Of a stretch of 64,000 nt of DNA, positions 27,061 to 35,834 are shown in pieces. Both the position numbers and the translations under genes were made by a program. The notes below the pieces were generated by a model. The model was not told the origin of the DNA. It did no database searches and saw nothing but the letters and a program-made list of their open reading frames with translations. The DNA is taken from positions 1 to 64,000 of the forward strand of contig NZ_BDEL01000001.1 in NCBI RefSeq assembly GCF_001685485.1. Reading direction: 5' to 3'. Within the stretch, counting starts at the first letter, position 1. Each line of letters begins with the position of its first letter. The DNA comes from Formosa haliotis. GTDB taxonomy: Bacteria > Bacteroidota > Bacteroidia > Flavobacteriales > Flavobacteriaceae.

Positions 27061-28968
27061 ATGAGTAATTATCATATAAAACATTTAGAAGAATATTATC
27101 AAGTTTACAGGAAATCGGTTAGAGAACCCGAAAATTTTTGGGCCGAAGTTGCAGAAGAACATTTTATGTGGCGTAAACGATGGGATAAGGTGTTAAGTTG
27201 GGATTTTAAGAAACCAGAAATAAAATGGTTTGAAGGTGCCCAGTTAAATATTACCGAAAATTGTATAGACAGACACCTTAGAACAAAAGGCGATAAAACT
27301 GCTATTATTTTTGAACCGAATGACCCGAATGATCCCGCAGAACATATTTCGTATCAACAATTACATGATCGCGTTTGCCAAATGGCTAATGTGCTAAAGC
27401 GTAAAGGAATTAAAAAGGGAGATCGTGTGTGTATTTATTTACCCATGATTCCAGAATTAGCTATTTCACTTTTGGCTTGTGCTAGAATAGGAGCCATACA
27501 CTCTGTGGTTTTTGCAGGATTTTCATCGAAAGCATTATCCTCTCGTGTAAACGATAGTGAGTGTAAAATGGTAATTACTGCAGATGGATCTTATCGTGGT
27601 TCTAAAACTATCGATTTAAAAGGTATCGTAGATGGTGGCTTAGAATCGTGCCCTTGTGTAGAACATGTTTTGGTGGTGAATAGAATTAATTCGGAAATAA
27701 CCATGAAAGAAGGACGCGATGAGTGGTTACAACCTTTATTAGATGCCGCATCTCCAGTATGTGAACCCGAAATTATGAACGCAGAAGACCCTTTATTTAT
27801 TCTATATACATCGGGATCTACCGGAAAACCAAAAGGGATGGTACATACCACTGGAGGATATATGGTATATACCGCTTATACTTTTAAAAATGTATTTCAA
27901 TATAAAGATGGCGATGTGTACTGGTGTACGGCAGACATTGGTTGGATTACCGGACATAGTTATATTGTTTACGGTCCATTAGCAAACGGCGCAACTACAC
28001 TTATGTTTGAAGGCGTACCTCATTATCCAGATTTCGGAAGATTCTGGCAAATTGTAGAAAAACATAAAGTCAATCAATTTTATACGGCTCCTACAGCAAT
28101 TCGAGCTTTAGGAAAACAAAATATTAATTTTGTTGAAAACAGCGATTTATCATCTTTAAAAGTTTTAGGGTCTGTAGGAGAACCCATAAACGAAGAAGCA
28201 TGGCACTGGTATAACGATAATATTGGAAAACATAAAAGTCCGATTGTTGATACTTGGTGGCAAACCGAAACAGGAGGGATCATGATTACACCAATACCTT
28301 TTGTAACACCAACAAAACCAACGTATGCTACCTTACCATTTATAGGGATCCAACCCGCCTTGTTAGATGAGGTTGGGGAAGAGCTTAAGGGCAATCAGGT
28401 AGATGGTCGTTTGTGTATTAAGTTTCCTTGGCCATCTATTGCTCGTACCATTTGGGGAGATCATGCCCGATATAAAGACACTTATTTTTCTGCCTTCGAA
28501 AATATGTATTTTACAGGTGATGGCGCTTTAAGAGACGAGGTTGGATATTACAGAATTACTGGTCGCGTGGATGATGTTATCATTGTTTCTGGACATAATT
28601 TAGGAACGGCTCCTATAGAAGATGCCATAAACGAACATCCAGCAGTTGCAGAATCTGCCATTGTAGGATTCCCTCACGATGTAAAAGGAAATGCACTTTA
28701 CGGGTATGTTACTTTAAAAGAAACTGGGGAGTCTAGAGATCAGAATAACTTAAGAAACGAGATTAACCAATTAATTACAGATCGTATTGGAGCTATTGCT
28801 AAATTAGAAAAGATTCAGTTTACAGATGGCCTACCTAAAACGCGCTCTGGAAAAATTATGCGTCGTATTCTTAGAAAAATAGCAAGTAACGATCTTAGTA
28901 ATTTAGGAGATACAAGTACCTTGTTAAATCCGGAATGTGTACAAGATATTATAGATAAAAGTCTTTAA
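27061..28968 (+). CDS. acs: Acetyl-CoA synthetase
   Basis: A 635-residue AMP-forming acetate-CoA ligase that activates acetate via acetyl-AMP. Motifs are LYTSGSTGKPKGMVHTTGGY (P-loop-like A3), DTWWQTETGG (A5), YFTGDGA (A7), and the acetylation-regulated lysine in PKTRSGKIMRRILRK. The length is normal (630-650). It stands alone after a 387-base gap and is followed by a MITE-like repeat that separates it from the converging fahA. Confidence 0.97.
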   Translation: MSNYHIKHLEEYYQVYRKSVREPENFWAEVAEEHFMWRKRWDKVLSWDFKKPEIKWFEGAQLNITENCIDRHLRTKGDKTAIIFEPNDPNDPAEHISYQQLHDRVCQMANVLKRKGIKKGDRVCIYLPMIPELAISLLACARIGAIHSVVFAGFSSKALSSRVNDSECKMVITADGSYRGSKTIDLKGIVDGGLESCPCVEHVLVVNRINSEITMKEGRDEWLQPLLDAASPVCEPEIMNAEDPLFILYTSGSTGKPKGMVHTTGGYMVYTAYTFKNVFQYKDGDVYWCTADIGWITGHSYIVYGPLANGATTLMFEGVPHYPDFGRFWQIVEKHKVNQFYTAPTAIRALGKQNINFVENSDLSSLKVLGSVGEPINEEAWHWYNDNIGKHKSPIVDTWWQTETGGIMITPIPFVTPTKPTYATLPFIGIQPALLDEVGEELKGNQVDGRLCIKFPWPSIARTIWGDHARYKDTYFSAFENMYFTGDGALRDEVGYYRITGRVDDVIIVSGHNLGTAPIEDAINEHPAVAESAIVGFPHDVKGNALYGYVTLKETGESRDQNNLRNEINQLITDRIGAIAKLEKIQFTDGLPKTRSGKIMRRILRKIASNDLSNLGDTSTLLNPECVQDIIDKSL

Positions 28969-29044
28969 TACTTTTAAGTCCCGGCTAGAAAGATGTAGAC
29001 CGTATTATAGCTGAAGGCTTAAAAAGTAGAGATGATAAAGCAAA

Positions 29045-29182
29045 AAAAGAGGCTGTCCAAAAAGAATTAAAATCCGTCATTCTGAACTTGATTCAGAATC
29101 TCATGATATTGATAACCAATTATGTGAGAACCTGAATCAAGTTCAGGTTGACGAAAACTCTTCTTTTATGACAGCCTCTTTT
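29045..29182. repeat. MITE-like nested-hairpin repeat A
   Basis: The outer arms AAAAGAGGCTGTC (29045-29057) and GACAGCCTCTTTT (29170-29182) are exact inverted repeats. Inside, CGTC and GACG bracket two hairpins with arms ATTCTGAA/TTCAGAAT and AACCTGAA/TTCAGGTT joined by an AT-rich linker. The left outer end (AAAGAGGCTGTCCAAAAAG) differs by two C/T changes from the left end of the IS1182 element. It lies between the converging acs and fahA, 7 bases from the fahA stop. Confidence 0.85.
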
Positions 29183-29189
29183 CTTTATA

Positions 29190-30479
29190 TTACTTTTTCT
29201 TTGGTTTAAATACAGGTAGTAATTCGGTTTTAACTTCTCCGAAACCAATTCGGGTACCATCATTTTCGCAATACCCTCGCATGATCACCGTATCGTAATC
29301 GTTTATAAATTTACGTTCTGTTCCGTCTTTTAAAGTTATGGGTTTAGAACCTCTCCAAGTTAATTCTAGCATAGACCCTAAAGAATCTGGAGTTGGACCA
29401 GAAATCGTACCACTTCCCATTAAATCGCCAGAATTTACTGGGCAACCATTTATGGTATGGTGCGCTAATTGTTGCGACATATTCCAATACATATATTTGA
29501 AATTAGAATGACAAACAACAGTTTCTTTTGCCGTTTTAGGTTGAATAGCAACTTCTAAATTAATATCGAAACTCTTTTTGCCTTTTGTTTGTAAATAAGG
29601 CATTTGTGCTTTTACAGGTTTCGGACCTTGAACTCTAAATGGTTCTAAAGCATCAAGTGTTACAATCCATGGCGACATAGAAGAAGCAAAATTCTTTGAT
29701 AAAAATGGTCCTAGAGGCACATATTCCCAACTCTGAATATCTCTAGCACTCCAGTCGTTAAATAATACTAGTCCGAAAATATATTCTTCAGCTTCATTTG
29801 CTGGAATAGGTTCTCCTAAATCATTAGCATCAGTAGTAATGAACCCCATTTCTAATTCAAAATCAACAAATTTTGAAGGTCCAAATACTGGTTCTGTAGC
29901 ATCAGGAGGTAAGGTTTGTCCTTGTGGTCTGTGAATAGGAATTCCAGATGGAATAATAGACGAACTTCTTCCGTGATATCCTACAGGTATATGTAACCAA
30001 TTAGGTAATAAGGCATTTTCAGGATCTCTAAACATGGCCCCAACATTTGTGGCATGTTCAATGCTTGAATAAAAATCGGTATAATCTCCTATTAAAACGG
30101 GCAGTTGCATTTCTATTTCATCTAAACGAAATAGTACAATTTCTTTATGTTGTTTATTATCTTTTAAAATATCGTTTTCAGCATCAAAAATTTCGGCAAT
30201 TCTATTACGTACTGCTCTCCAAGTTTTTCTACCGTCGGCAATAAAGTCATTTAAAGTATCTTGAAGAAATATATCGTCTGTTAAAGGAATATCGTTAAAG
30301 TAGCCTAATTGATGCAGGGCACCAAGATCGATGGCCGTATCTCCAATTCGGGTTCCTATAGTAATAATGTCGTCTCGGGTAAGAAATACACCGAAAGGAA
30401 TATTCTGAATAGGAAAATCCGAATTTTTGTCGACATGTAGCCATGTCTTACGATCTGGATTGTTGGCTGATATTTGCAT
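29190..30479 (-). CDS. fahA: Fumarylacetoacetase
   Basis: A 429-residue FAH enzyme that splits fumarylacetoacetate into fumarate and acetoacetate, the last step of tyrosine breakdown. Visible motifs are DYTDFYSSIEHATNVGAMFR (metal and substrate site), VGYHGRSSSIIPSG (catalytic His-Gly-Arg), DFELEMGFI (metal-binding acidic residues), and NDWSARDIQSWEYVPLGPFL. The length matches the eukaryote-like form. It converges on acs and is divergent from glyA, separated by about 110 bases. No other tyrosine-pathway gene is in the window. Confidence 0.96.
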   Translation of the reverse strand: MQISANNPDRKTWLHVDKNSDFPIQNIPFGVFLTRDDIITIGTRIGDTAIDLGALHQLGYFNDIPLTDDIFLQDTLNDFIADGRKTWRAVRNRIAEIFDAENDILKDNKQHKEIVLFRLDEIEMQLPVLIGDYTDFYSSIEHATNVGAMFRDPENALLPNWLHIPVGYHGRSSSIIPSGIPIHRPQGQTLPPDATEPVFGPSKFVDFELEMGFITTDANDLGEPIPANEAEEYIFGLVLFNDWSARDIQSWEYVPLGPFLSKNFASSMSPWIVTLDALEPFRVQGPKPVKAQMPYLQTKGKKSFDINLEVAIQPKTAKETVVCHSNFKYMYWNMSQQLAHHTINGCPVNSGDLMGSGTISGPTPDSLGSMLELTWRGSKPITLKDGTERKFINDYDTVIMRGYCENDGTRIGFGEVKTELLPVFKPKKK

Positions 30480-30590
30480 AACGTTGTTGTTAGTTAATTG
30501 TTTAATAAATTCTATTCAAATATATGTTTTTTGATGTATTTAACTAATCTATTTGTTATTTTTGAGGAATTTTTAACGATAATTATAATG

Positions 30591-31865
30591 ATGCAACGCG
30601 ACGAACAAATTTTTGAATTAATAGAAGCCGAAAAACAACGCCAATTACATGGTTTAGAGTTAATTGCTTCGGAAAACTTTGTAAGCGACCAAGTAATGGA
30701 AGCTGCAGGTTCTGTTTTAACTAATAAATACGCAGAAGGCTACCCAGGTAAGCGCTATTATGGTGGCTGTGAGGTAGTTGATGAGGTAGAACAAATCGCG
30801 ATTGATCGTGCAAAAGCTCTTTTTGGAGCGGCCTATGTAAACGTACAACCACACTCTGGAAGTCAGGCAAACACAGCTGTTTTTGCGGCTTGTTTAAAAC
30901 CTGGAGATAAAATTTTAGGTTTCGATCTTTCTCATGGTGGACATTTAACGCACGGTTCTCCGGTAAACTTTTCAGGAAAATTATACAATCCTTCGTTTTA
31001 TGGTGTAGACCAAGAAACAGGAATTTTAAACTACGATAAAATTCAAAAGGTAGCTACAAAAGAGCAACCTAAGTTAATTATTGCTGGTGCTTCAGCATAT
31101 TCTCGTGATATCGATTTTAAACGTTTCCGTGAAATAGCAGATAGTGTAGGGGCAATTTTAATGGCCGATATTTCTCATCCTGCTGGATTAATTGCAAAAG
31201 GAATTTTAAACGATCCAATTCCGCATTGTCATGTAGTTACAACGACAACGCATAAAACCTTAAGAGGTCCAAGAGGAGGAATGATTATGATGGGTGAAGA
31301 TTTTGATAACCCATTTGGATTAAAACTTAAAAATGGAAGTTTAAGAAAGATGTCTTCTTTATTCGATTCTGCCGTATTTCCAGGAAACCAAGGAGGCCCA
31401 TTAGAGCATATTATTGCCGCTAAGGCGATTGCTTTTGGTGAAGCTCTTACAGACGACTACCTTAATTATATGCTACAAGTAAAGAAAAATGCATCGGCAA
31501 TGGCAGACGCATTTGTAGCCAAAGGTTATAATATTATTTCTGGAGGAACAGATAACCACATGATGCTTATCGACCTTAGAAATAAAAATGTTTCTGGAAA
31601 ACAAGCTGAAGAAGCCTTGGTGAAAGCAGATATTACAGTAAATAAAAACATGGTACCTTTTGATGATAAATCACCTTTTGTAACTTCAGGTATTCGTATT
31701 GGTGCTGCCGCAATTACAACTAGAGGTTTAAAAGAAAGCGATATGCAAACTATTGTTGATTTAGTTGACGAAGTTATTGTAAACTTAGAAGATGATGCTG
31801 TTTTAGCGTCTGTAGCAACTAAAGTAAATGCATTAATGGCAGAACGTCCGTTATTTGTATCTTAA
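30591..31865 (+). CDS. glyA: Serine hydroxymethyltransferase
   Basis: A 424-residue PLP enzyme interconverting serine plus tetrahydrofolate and glycine plus methylene-tetrahydrofolate. The PLP lysine is in [35 protein letters not shown] and [13 protein letters not shown] are typical. I chose ATG 30591 ([18 protein letters not shown]), since homologues start there. An adjacent ATG lies at 30588, and the frame extends upstream to 30498 without conserved sequence. It is followed by a short MITE-like repeat. Confidence 0.96.
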   Translation: MQRDEQIFELIEAEKQRQLHGLELIASENFVSDQVMEAAGSVLTNKYAEGYPGKRYYGGCEVVDEVEQIAIDRAKALFGAAYVNVQPHSGSQANTAVFAACLKPGDKILGFDLSHGGHLTHGSPVNFSGKLYNPSFYGVDQETGILNYDKIQKVATKEQPKLIIAGASAYSRDIDFKRFREIADSVGAILMADISHPAGLIAKGILNDPIPHCHVVTTTTHKTLRGPRGGMIMMGEDFDNPFGLKLKNGSLRKMSSLFDSAVFPGNQGGPLEHIIAAKAIAFGEALTDDYLNYMLQVKKNASAMADAFVAKGYNIISGGTDNHMMLIDLRNKNVSGKQAEEALVKADITVNKNMVPFDDKSPFVTSGIRIGAAAITTRGLKESDMQTIVDLVDEVIVNLEDDAVLASVATKVNALMAERPLFVS

Positions 31866-31892
31866 AAAGATAACAAACAGTTTATATAAATA

Positions 31893-31977
31893 AAAAGGCT
31901 GTCCTAAAATTTAAATTTTCGTCAACCTGAACATGATTCAGAATGACGGTTTTAAATACTTTTAGGATAGCCCTTTT
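31893..31977. repeat. MITE-like nested-hairpin repeat B (short form)
   Basis: The outer arms AAAAGGCTGTCCTAAAA (31893-31909) and TTTTAGGATAGCCCTTTT (31960-31977) enclose CGTCAACCTGAAC and ATTCAGAATGACG. One internal hairpin remains instead of two, as if the middle of the longer form had been deleted. It lies between the converging glyA and ppnP and can serve as a two-way terminator. Confidence 0.75.
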
Positions 31978-32029
31978 TTATGGGTGTTAGAAAAAAAATA
32001 TGTAACCGTATTTAATACAGGTTACATTT

Positions 32030-32311
32030 TTATTTATACTGACATAAATAGGAGGTTTGCTCTGAAACCTTTACTTGAAACGTTTTATTAGCATCGATCT
32101 CGTAAGATTCTCCCGCTTTAAAATTTTCCCAATTGCTAGATTCTGGTAATAACACGGTCATACTTCCTTCTATAACATTCATGGTTTCATGTTTGTTGGT
32201 GGCAAATTCGTACGTTCCAGCTTCCATAACCCCTAAAGTTGATGCTCCTGTAGCCGATTGATAGCCTAAAGATTTTACATTTCCTTCAAAGTAGGTGTTG
32301 CTTGATATCAT
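32030..32311 (-). CDS. ppnP: Pyrimidine/purine nucleoside phosphorylase (PpnP)
   Basis: A 93-residue cupin-like protein of the YaiE/PpnP family: ISSNTYFEGNVKSLGYQS, TLGVMEAGTYEFATNKHETM and a C-terminal VKVSEQTSYLCQYK. The characterised homologue splits a broad set of nucleosides with phosphate. The full length is normal for the family (about 93 residues). It is a single gene, 156 bases from the end of the B12 receptor operon. Confidence 0.9.
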   Translation of the reverse strand: MISSNTYFEGNVKSLGYQSATGASTLGVMEAGTYEFATNKHETMNVIEGSMTVLLPESSNWENFKAGESYEIDANKTFQVKVSEQTSYLCQYK

Positions 32312-32405
32312 AATATATGGTTTTAATGAACCTTAAAAGTATAACAATGCTTTATTAAGGCCAAGAGAACTGCCAAGAAACCGAAAATTCCTTAACGACA
32401 ACAAA

Positions 32406-32447
32406 TAAAAAATCGCCTAAAAATTGCTTTCTAGACGATCTCTCTTT
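32406..32447 (-). terminator. Terminator of the btuB-btuG operon, resembling the IS1182 right end
   Basis: Read on the minus strand, ATCGTCTA pairs with TAGGCGAT (one G-U) and a T-run follows. The IS1182 right end has stem GGTCGTCTA/TAGGCGACC with the G-U at the same place. It lies 21 bases past the btuG-like stop. Confidence 0.7.
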
Positions 32448-32467
32448 GTAAATGATACATTTGGGAA

Positions 32468-33538
32468 TTAATCGTTGAAATAGAATCCGTTTGGACCAAC
32501 ACCCACAGTATAGGTATTTATTAATGATCCAGATAACGAATATTCGTAAGTGGTTCCGGCAGAAGCAAAATCACCAGCATCTGCGATGTAAATTTTATCA
32601 TCTTCTACAGCAAACCCGTACATCGCTCCGTATTCTGAAGTTGATTCGTATTCTAACACTTGAGCGAAAGAATTTTCGTCGGCATTTGTGTTTAGTTTAA
32701 ATACAGAAGTTGCATTTGTAAAATACATAATGTCATCTTCAATATGTAATTGTTTTGCATTTTGAAGTTCTGCAGGTAAATCAATTTTTAAAGCAATAGT
32801 ATTTGTGCTTAAGTTGATTTTAAAAATAGAAGAACTAGTTGAAACGGCATTATTAGTTAAAACATATAAACTTCCGTCTTCTTCCTCAAGAGAATTAGGA
32901 GAATTTCCTTCACCTAAATCAATTTCTGTAGTCGATTCTGTATTTGGGTCTAATACCGTAACACGGTTTCCAGCACCAAAATATCCATTAGCAAAATAGA
33001 TCATGTCATCGTCTTCAATAACACGCTCTGCATTCTTCATATTAAATGTAGAGGTAGAATAATCTGTTAAATCTATAACTGTAACAAAGTCGTCTGAACC
33101 ATCATCCCATCCGTTAGAGTTGGTTACATAGGCCTTACCTTCTGCAATAGCACCATATCTAGGAGATGCAAGATCTGAATCTATAGTTGCAATATATTCG
33201 AAAGAATAACGGTCTACTACTGTAATTTGATTTGAGGCTCCCGAAATTATATAGGCATGGTCATCATCAAAAAACATACTTTGTAAAGCATCTCCAAGTT
33301 CTGAAGCTGTAGGGTTCACATTTTCAAAAATATCATTGTCTTGAGAACCATCTTCTCCTATAAATGTAACTCCAGAAGTTCTAGGGTTTCCAAATTGTCC
33401 TTCGTTTAAAACAAAATAACCATGGTCGTAAATGCCATTTGGTACATCGGGTGTATTATCGTCATCGTCTTTGCTACAAGAGCTAAACATAGCTGCACTA
33501 ACTAAGGCAACTGCAAAAAATTTGTGTATCTGTTTCAT
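32468..33538 (-). CDS. BtuG-like surface lipoprotein, beta-propeller (DUF5074/YncE type)
   Basis: A 356-residue lipoprotein. The signal peptide ends in lipobox FSSC, directly followed by SKDDDDN, an acidic surface-export signal of the Bacteroidota kind (K then D/E). The rest shows repeated propeller blade strands (HAYIISGASNQITVVDRYSFEYIATI, KAYVTNSNG, DDDMIYFANGYFGAGNRVTVLDPNT). BtuG in Bacteroides thetaiotaomicron is a propeller lipoprotein that binds cobalamin tightly and hands it to BtuB. This gene directly follows a btuB-like receptor by 10 bases under the same cobalamin riboswitch, so the same role is likely. Confidence 0.82.
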   Translation of the reverse strand: MKQIHKFFAVALVSAAMFSSCSKDDDDNTPDVPNGIYDHGYFVLNEGQFGNPRTSGVTFIGEDGSQDNDIFENVNPTASELGDALQSMFFDDDHAYIISGASNQITVVDRYSFEYIATIDSDLASPRYGAIAEGKAYVTNSNGWDDGSDDFVTVIDLTDYSTSTFNMKNAERVIEDDDMIYFANGYFGAGNRVTVLDPNTESTTEIDLGEGNSPNSLEEEDGSLYVLTNNAVSTSSSIFKINLSTNTIALKIDLPAELQNAKQLHIEDDIMYFTNATSVFKLNTNADENSFAQVLEYESTSEYGAMYGFAVEDDKIYIADAGDFASAGTTYEYSLSGSLINTYTVGVGPNGFYFND

Positions 33539-33548
33539 AGTGTAATAA

Positions 33549-35380
33549 TTAAAAATTTATATTTAAGTAAATTGAATAATTTCGTCCAGGCATATATCTA
33601 CTAGAAACACTTTGGTAGTTTTCGTTCCATATATTATTAAGCTGTCCTCCTAAAGTAAAGGTGTTACAGAAGGTGTAATCTAATCCGATATTTGAGATTT
33701 GATAGCCATCTAATTCATATTTTGAAATATTATCTGTAGTTGTAAATACGTTTCCTACATACATAAACTGATAAAAGCAGATATATTTTTAAAGCTATAA
33801 CCTAAACTTGCAGTTGCTTTATGATAAGGCACATAAATAAGTTGTTTATTGGTAGCTTGGTTTTCTGAAACCGTGTACGCATAGGTGCTATTAACGGTTA
33901 TTTGATGTTGGTTAAATGTTTTTGTATACTGTAGGAGTCCTTCTAAACCGTAGGTAATTACATGATCTGTATTAATAGGTTGCCAATTAGAACCGTTTGG
34001 TAGCCATCTAATCATATTTGTAATGTCGTTATAATAGGCGGTTAACGACAGGTTTATATTTTTAAATTTAAGATGATTTCCTAGTTCTGCTTGATAGGAT
34101 GTTTCTGGTTTTAAGTCGGGATTACCACTGCCTTCCCAATACAAATCGTTAAAGGTTGGAATTCTAAAATTTTTAGACCCATTAATCGTGATATAATAAG
34201 GCGAACTAATTTGAATTTGTAGGCCTAAATTATATAAAAACGGACTGTTATAACTATCTGTAAGCTCTTGCCTGAAACCTAATTCGTATAAAAACCACGT
34301 GGTTAATTGATGCTTGTAAAGAAGATTAAAACTTGCTATTTGTCGTTTTTCATCATCTATGCTTGAGCCTTCACCTTTGTTTTGTGTATAATCGGCAATC
34401 GCATTAAGCGTTATTTTTTCTGAAGGGGTATAGGTAAAATCGTATTTTGCGATTATAGAGTTTACACCCCCAAAAGCATTCGAGTTGGTATTTATATTAT
34501 CGAAATATTTATAATCTTCGGTAATATAAGCTAGTTTCAATTTCGATATTATGTTATTGTAGAACCCATTCCATTCAATTAAATTTCGGGTATTAAAATC
34601 CTGATATTTAGTAGGCGTTTCATTAGGAAGAATTAAAGAAAAATGGCGCTCCCCATCAAAAGCATAACTATACAATTTTAGTATATTTTTGGTGTTTAAT
34701 CTATAACTAATATTAGCATTTAAACTGGTATTGTAATAGGCGCCGTTGCGATTATAATTATCGGAATCTACAAATTCATAATCGTTATCTGAGCTGTTTC
34801 TACTAATACTAATATTGGCGCTTAAATTATTTACCACTATGTTACTTTTATAATTAAATAATAGGGTATTAAAACTTCCGTAACGGCTATGTATGGTATT
34901 TTTAAAACCTTCAGAATAGTCGAATGCATTATTTAAATGAATACTTCCGCCAATCGCACCACTCCCGTAAATAACACTACCGCCACCACTTCTTACGCTA
35001 ATCGCATTAAAATCTGAAGTGTTTAAGGTGTTAAAATCTGTTTGTCCGTTAAGCTGAGAATTTATATTTATCCCATTCCAAATAACAGCGGTTTGTTGCG
35101 CAGTTGTGCCTCTAAAAGAAGGTGAGGATACCATGCCCAAACCATTTTCTTTAAAATAAATAGGTGTGTTATAATTTAAAAGCGAAGTTAAAGAGGGCTT
35201 ATTTATTGAGATGATACTATCCGATAAGACTAAAATAGATTGAGTATTACTAAATGTTTTTAGTTGCGAGTCGGTGGTGATTAAAACTTCTTCTAAATTT
35301 TGAACCGCATCGGTTTGCGCAGCAAGAGTTGCTGAAAAACACAAGGAAATTAAAAAATAGAGTGATAGTTTTTGTTTCAT
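33549..35380 (-). CDS. btuB: TonB-dependent cobalamin receptor, BtuB-like (one frameshift)
   Basis: An outer-membrane TonB-dependent receptor of about 610 residues. The signal peptide ends near AQTDAVQ. The plug (LEEVLITTDSQ, SLTSLLNYNTPIYFKENGLGM, SSPSFRGTTAQQTAVIWNGI, SVRSGGGSVIYGSGAIGGSIHL) is followed by a 22-strand-type barrel. The frame breaks near 33764. One extra T restores FISFMYVGNVFTTTDNISKYEL and a barrel end at SIYLNINF with the expected C-terminal Phe. The cobalamin riboswitch ends about 45 bases before the ATG, and the btuG-like gene follows after 10 bases. The B12 specificity therefore rests on the RNA and the neighbours. Confidence 0.9.
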
Positions 35381-35424
35381 ATATCTTAAGACCTTTTTCC
35401 CGAAAGCCGTTCGTTTATGCTGAA

Positions 35425-35612
35425 TTTGGCAGGTCTCCTGACTTTCGTCTTGTTAATTCACCTTCCCAATTTAAAATTAAAATCAGTGGTATGTTGAAGT
35501 ATCAATAACAAGCATTTTGCTAAGCAAAACTAAGATTACAGTTGCGGGAACAGTTTGAGATTTGCACTCAATTCCCATTTAATCCATCACTTAAAGTAAT
35601 ATGAACCAAAAT
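35425..35612 (-). ncRNA. Cobalamin (AdoCbl-type) riboswitch
   Basis: Read on the minus strand, the leader has AAATGGGAATTGAGTGCAAA at its 5' side, the B12-box core TTCCCGCAACTGTAATC in the middle, and CGAAAGTCAGGAGACCTGCC at its 3' side. These three blocks, in this order, are the conserved core of cobalamin riboswitches. It precedes the btuB-like gene and should lower its expression when cobalamin is plentiful. A TATTTTTG minus-7 element on the minus strand (35619-35626) would start the transcript right at the aptamer. Confidence 0.94.
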
Positions 35613-35724
35613 TCGCAGCAAAAATAAGGATTTTATTATTATTGGAATGTAAATCCCACTTTTTTTGTAGAGTAGTTTGTAAGGAGACAGATATAACCTT
35701 TCAAAAAAAATAAATATTTTTATT

Positions 35725-35752
35725 TTGACTGAAATTTATATGCTTACATTTG
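35725..35752 (+). promoter_or_regulatory. Promoter of the btuF/btuC/btuD-like operon
   Basis: TTG at 35725-35727, 17 bases, then TACATTTG at 35745-35752, an exact flavobacterial consensus. There is no second riboswitch between it and the ATG at 35835. Confidence 0.75.
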
Positions 35753-35834
35753 AAGTGTTTTTAATGTTAAAATTCTTGATTCTTATCGGTGTTTAAAAAC
35801 CATTTTACAGTCCGTTTTAATTAATATTTAAACT

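Noticed and set aside
28969..29044. A possible coding remnant after acs reading KDVDRIIAEGLKSRDDKAKKEA
   Set aside because: It has no start, runs into the repeat, and is too short to tell from chance.
30498..30590. Upstream extension of glyA
   Set aside because: The extra 31 residues are not conserved. The family start [10 protein letters not shown] is at 30591.
35381..35424. A second riboswitch or leader peptide before btuB
   Set aside because: Only about 45 bases remain between the aptamer and the ATG. These would be the expression platform. No separate structure or ORF is seen.
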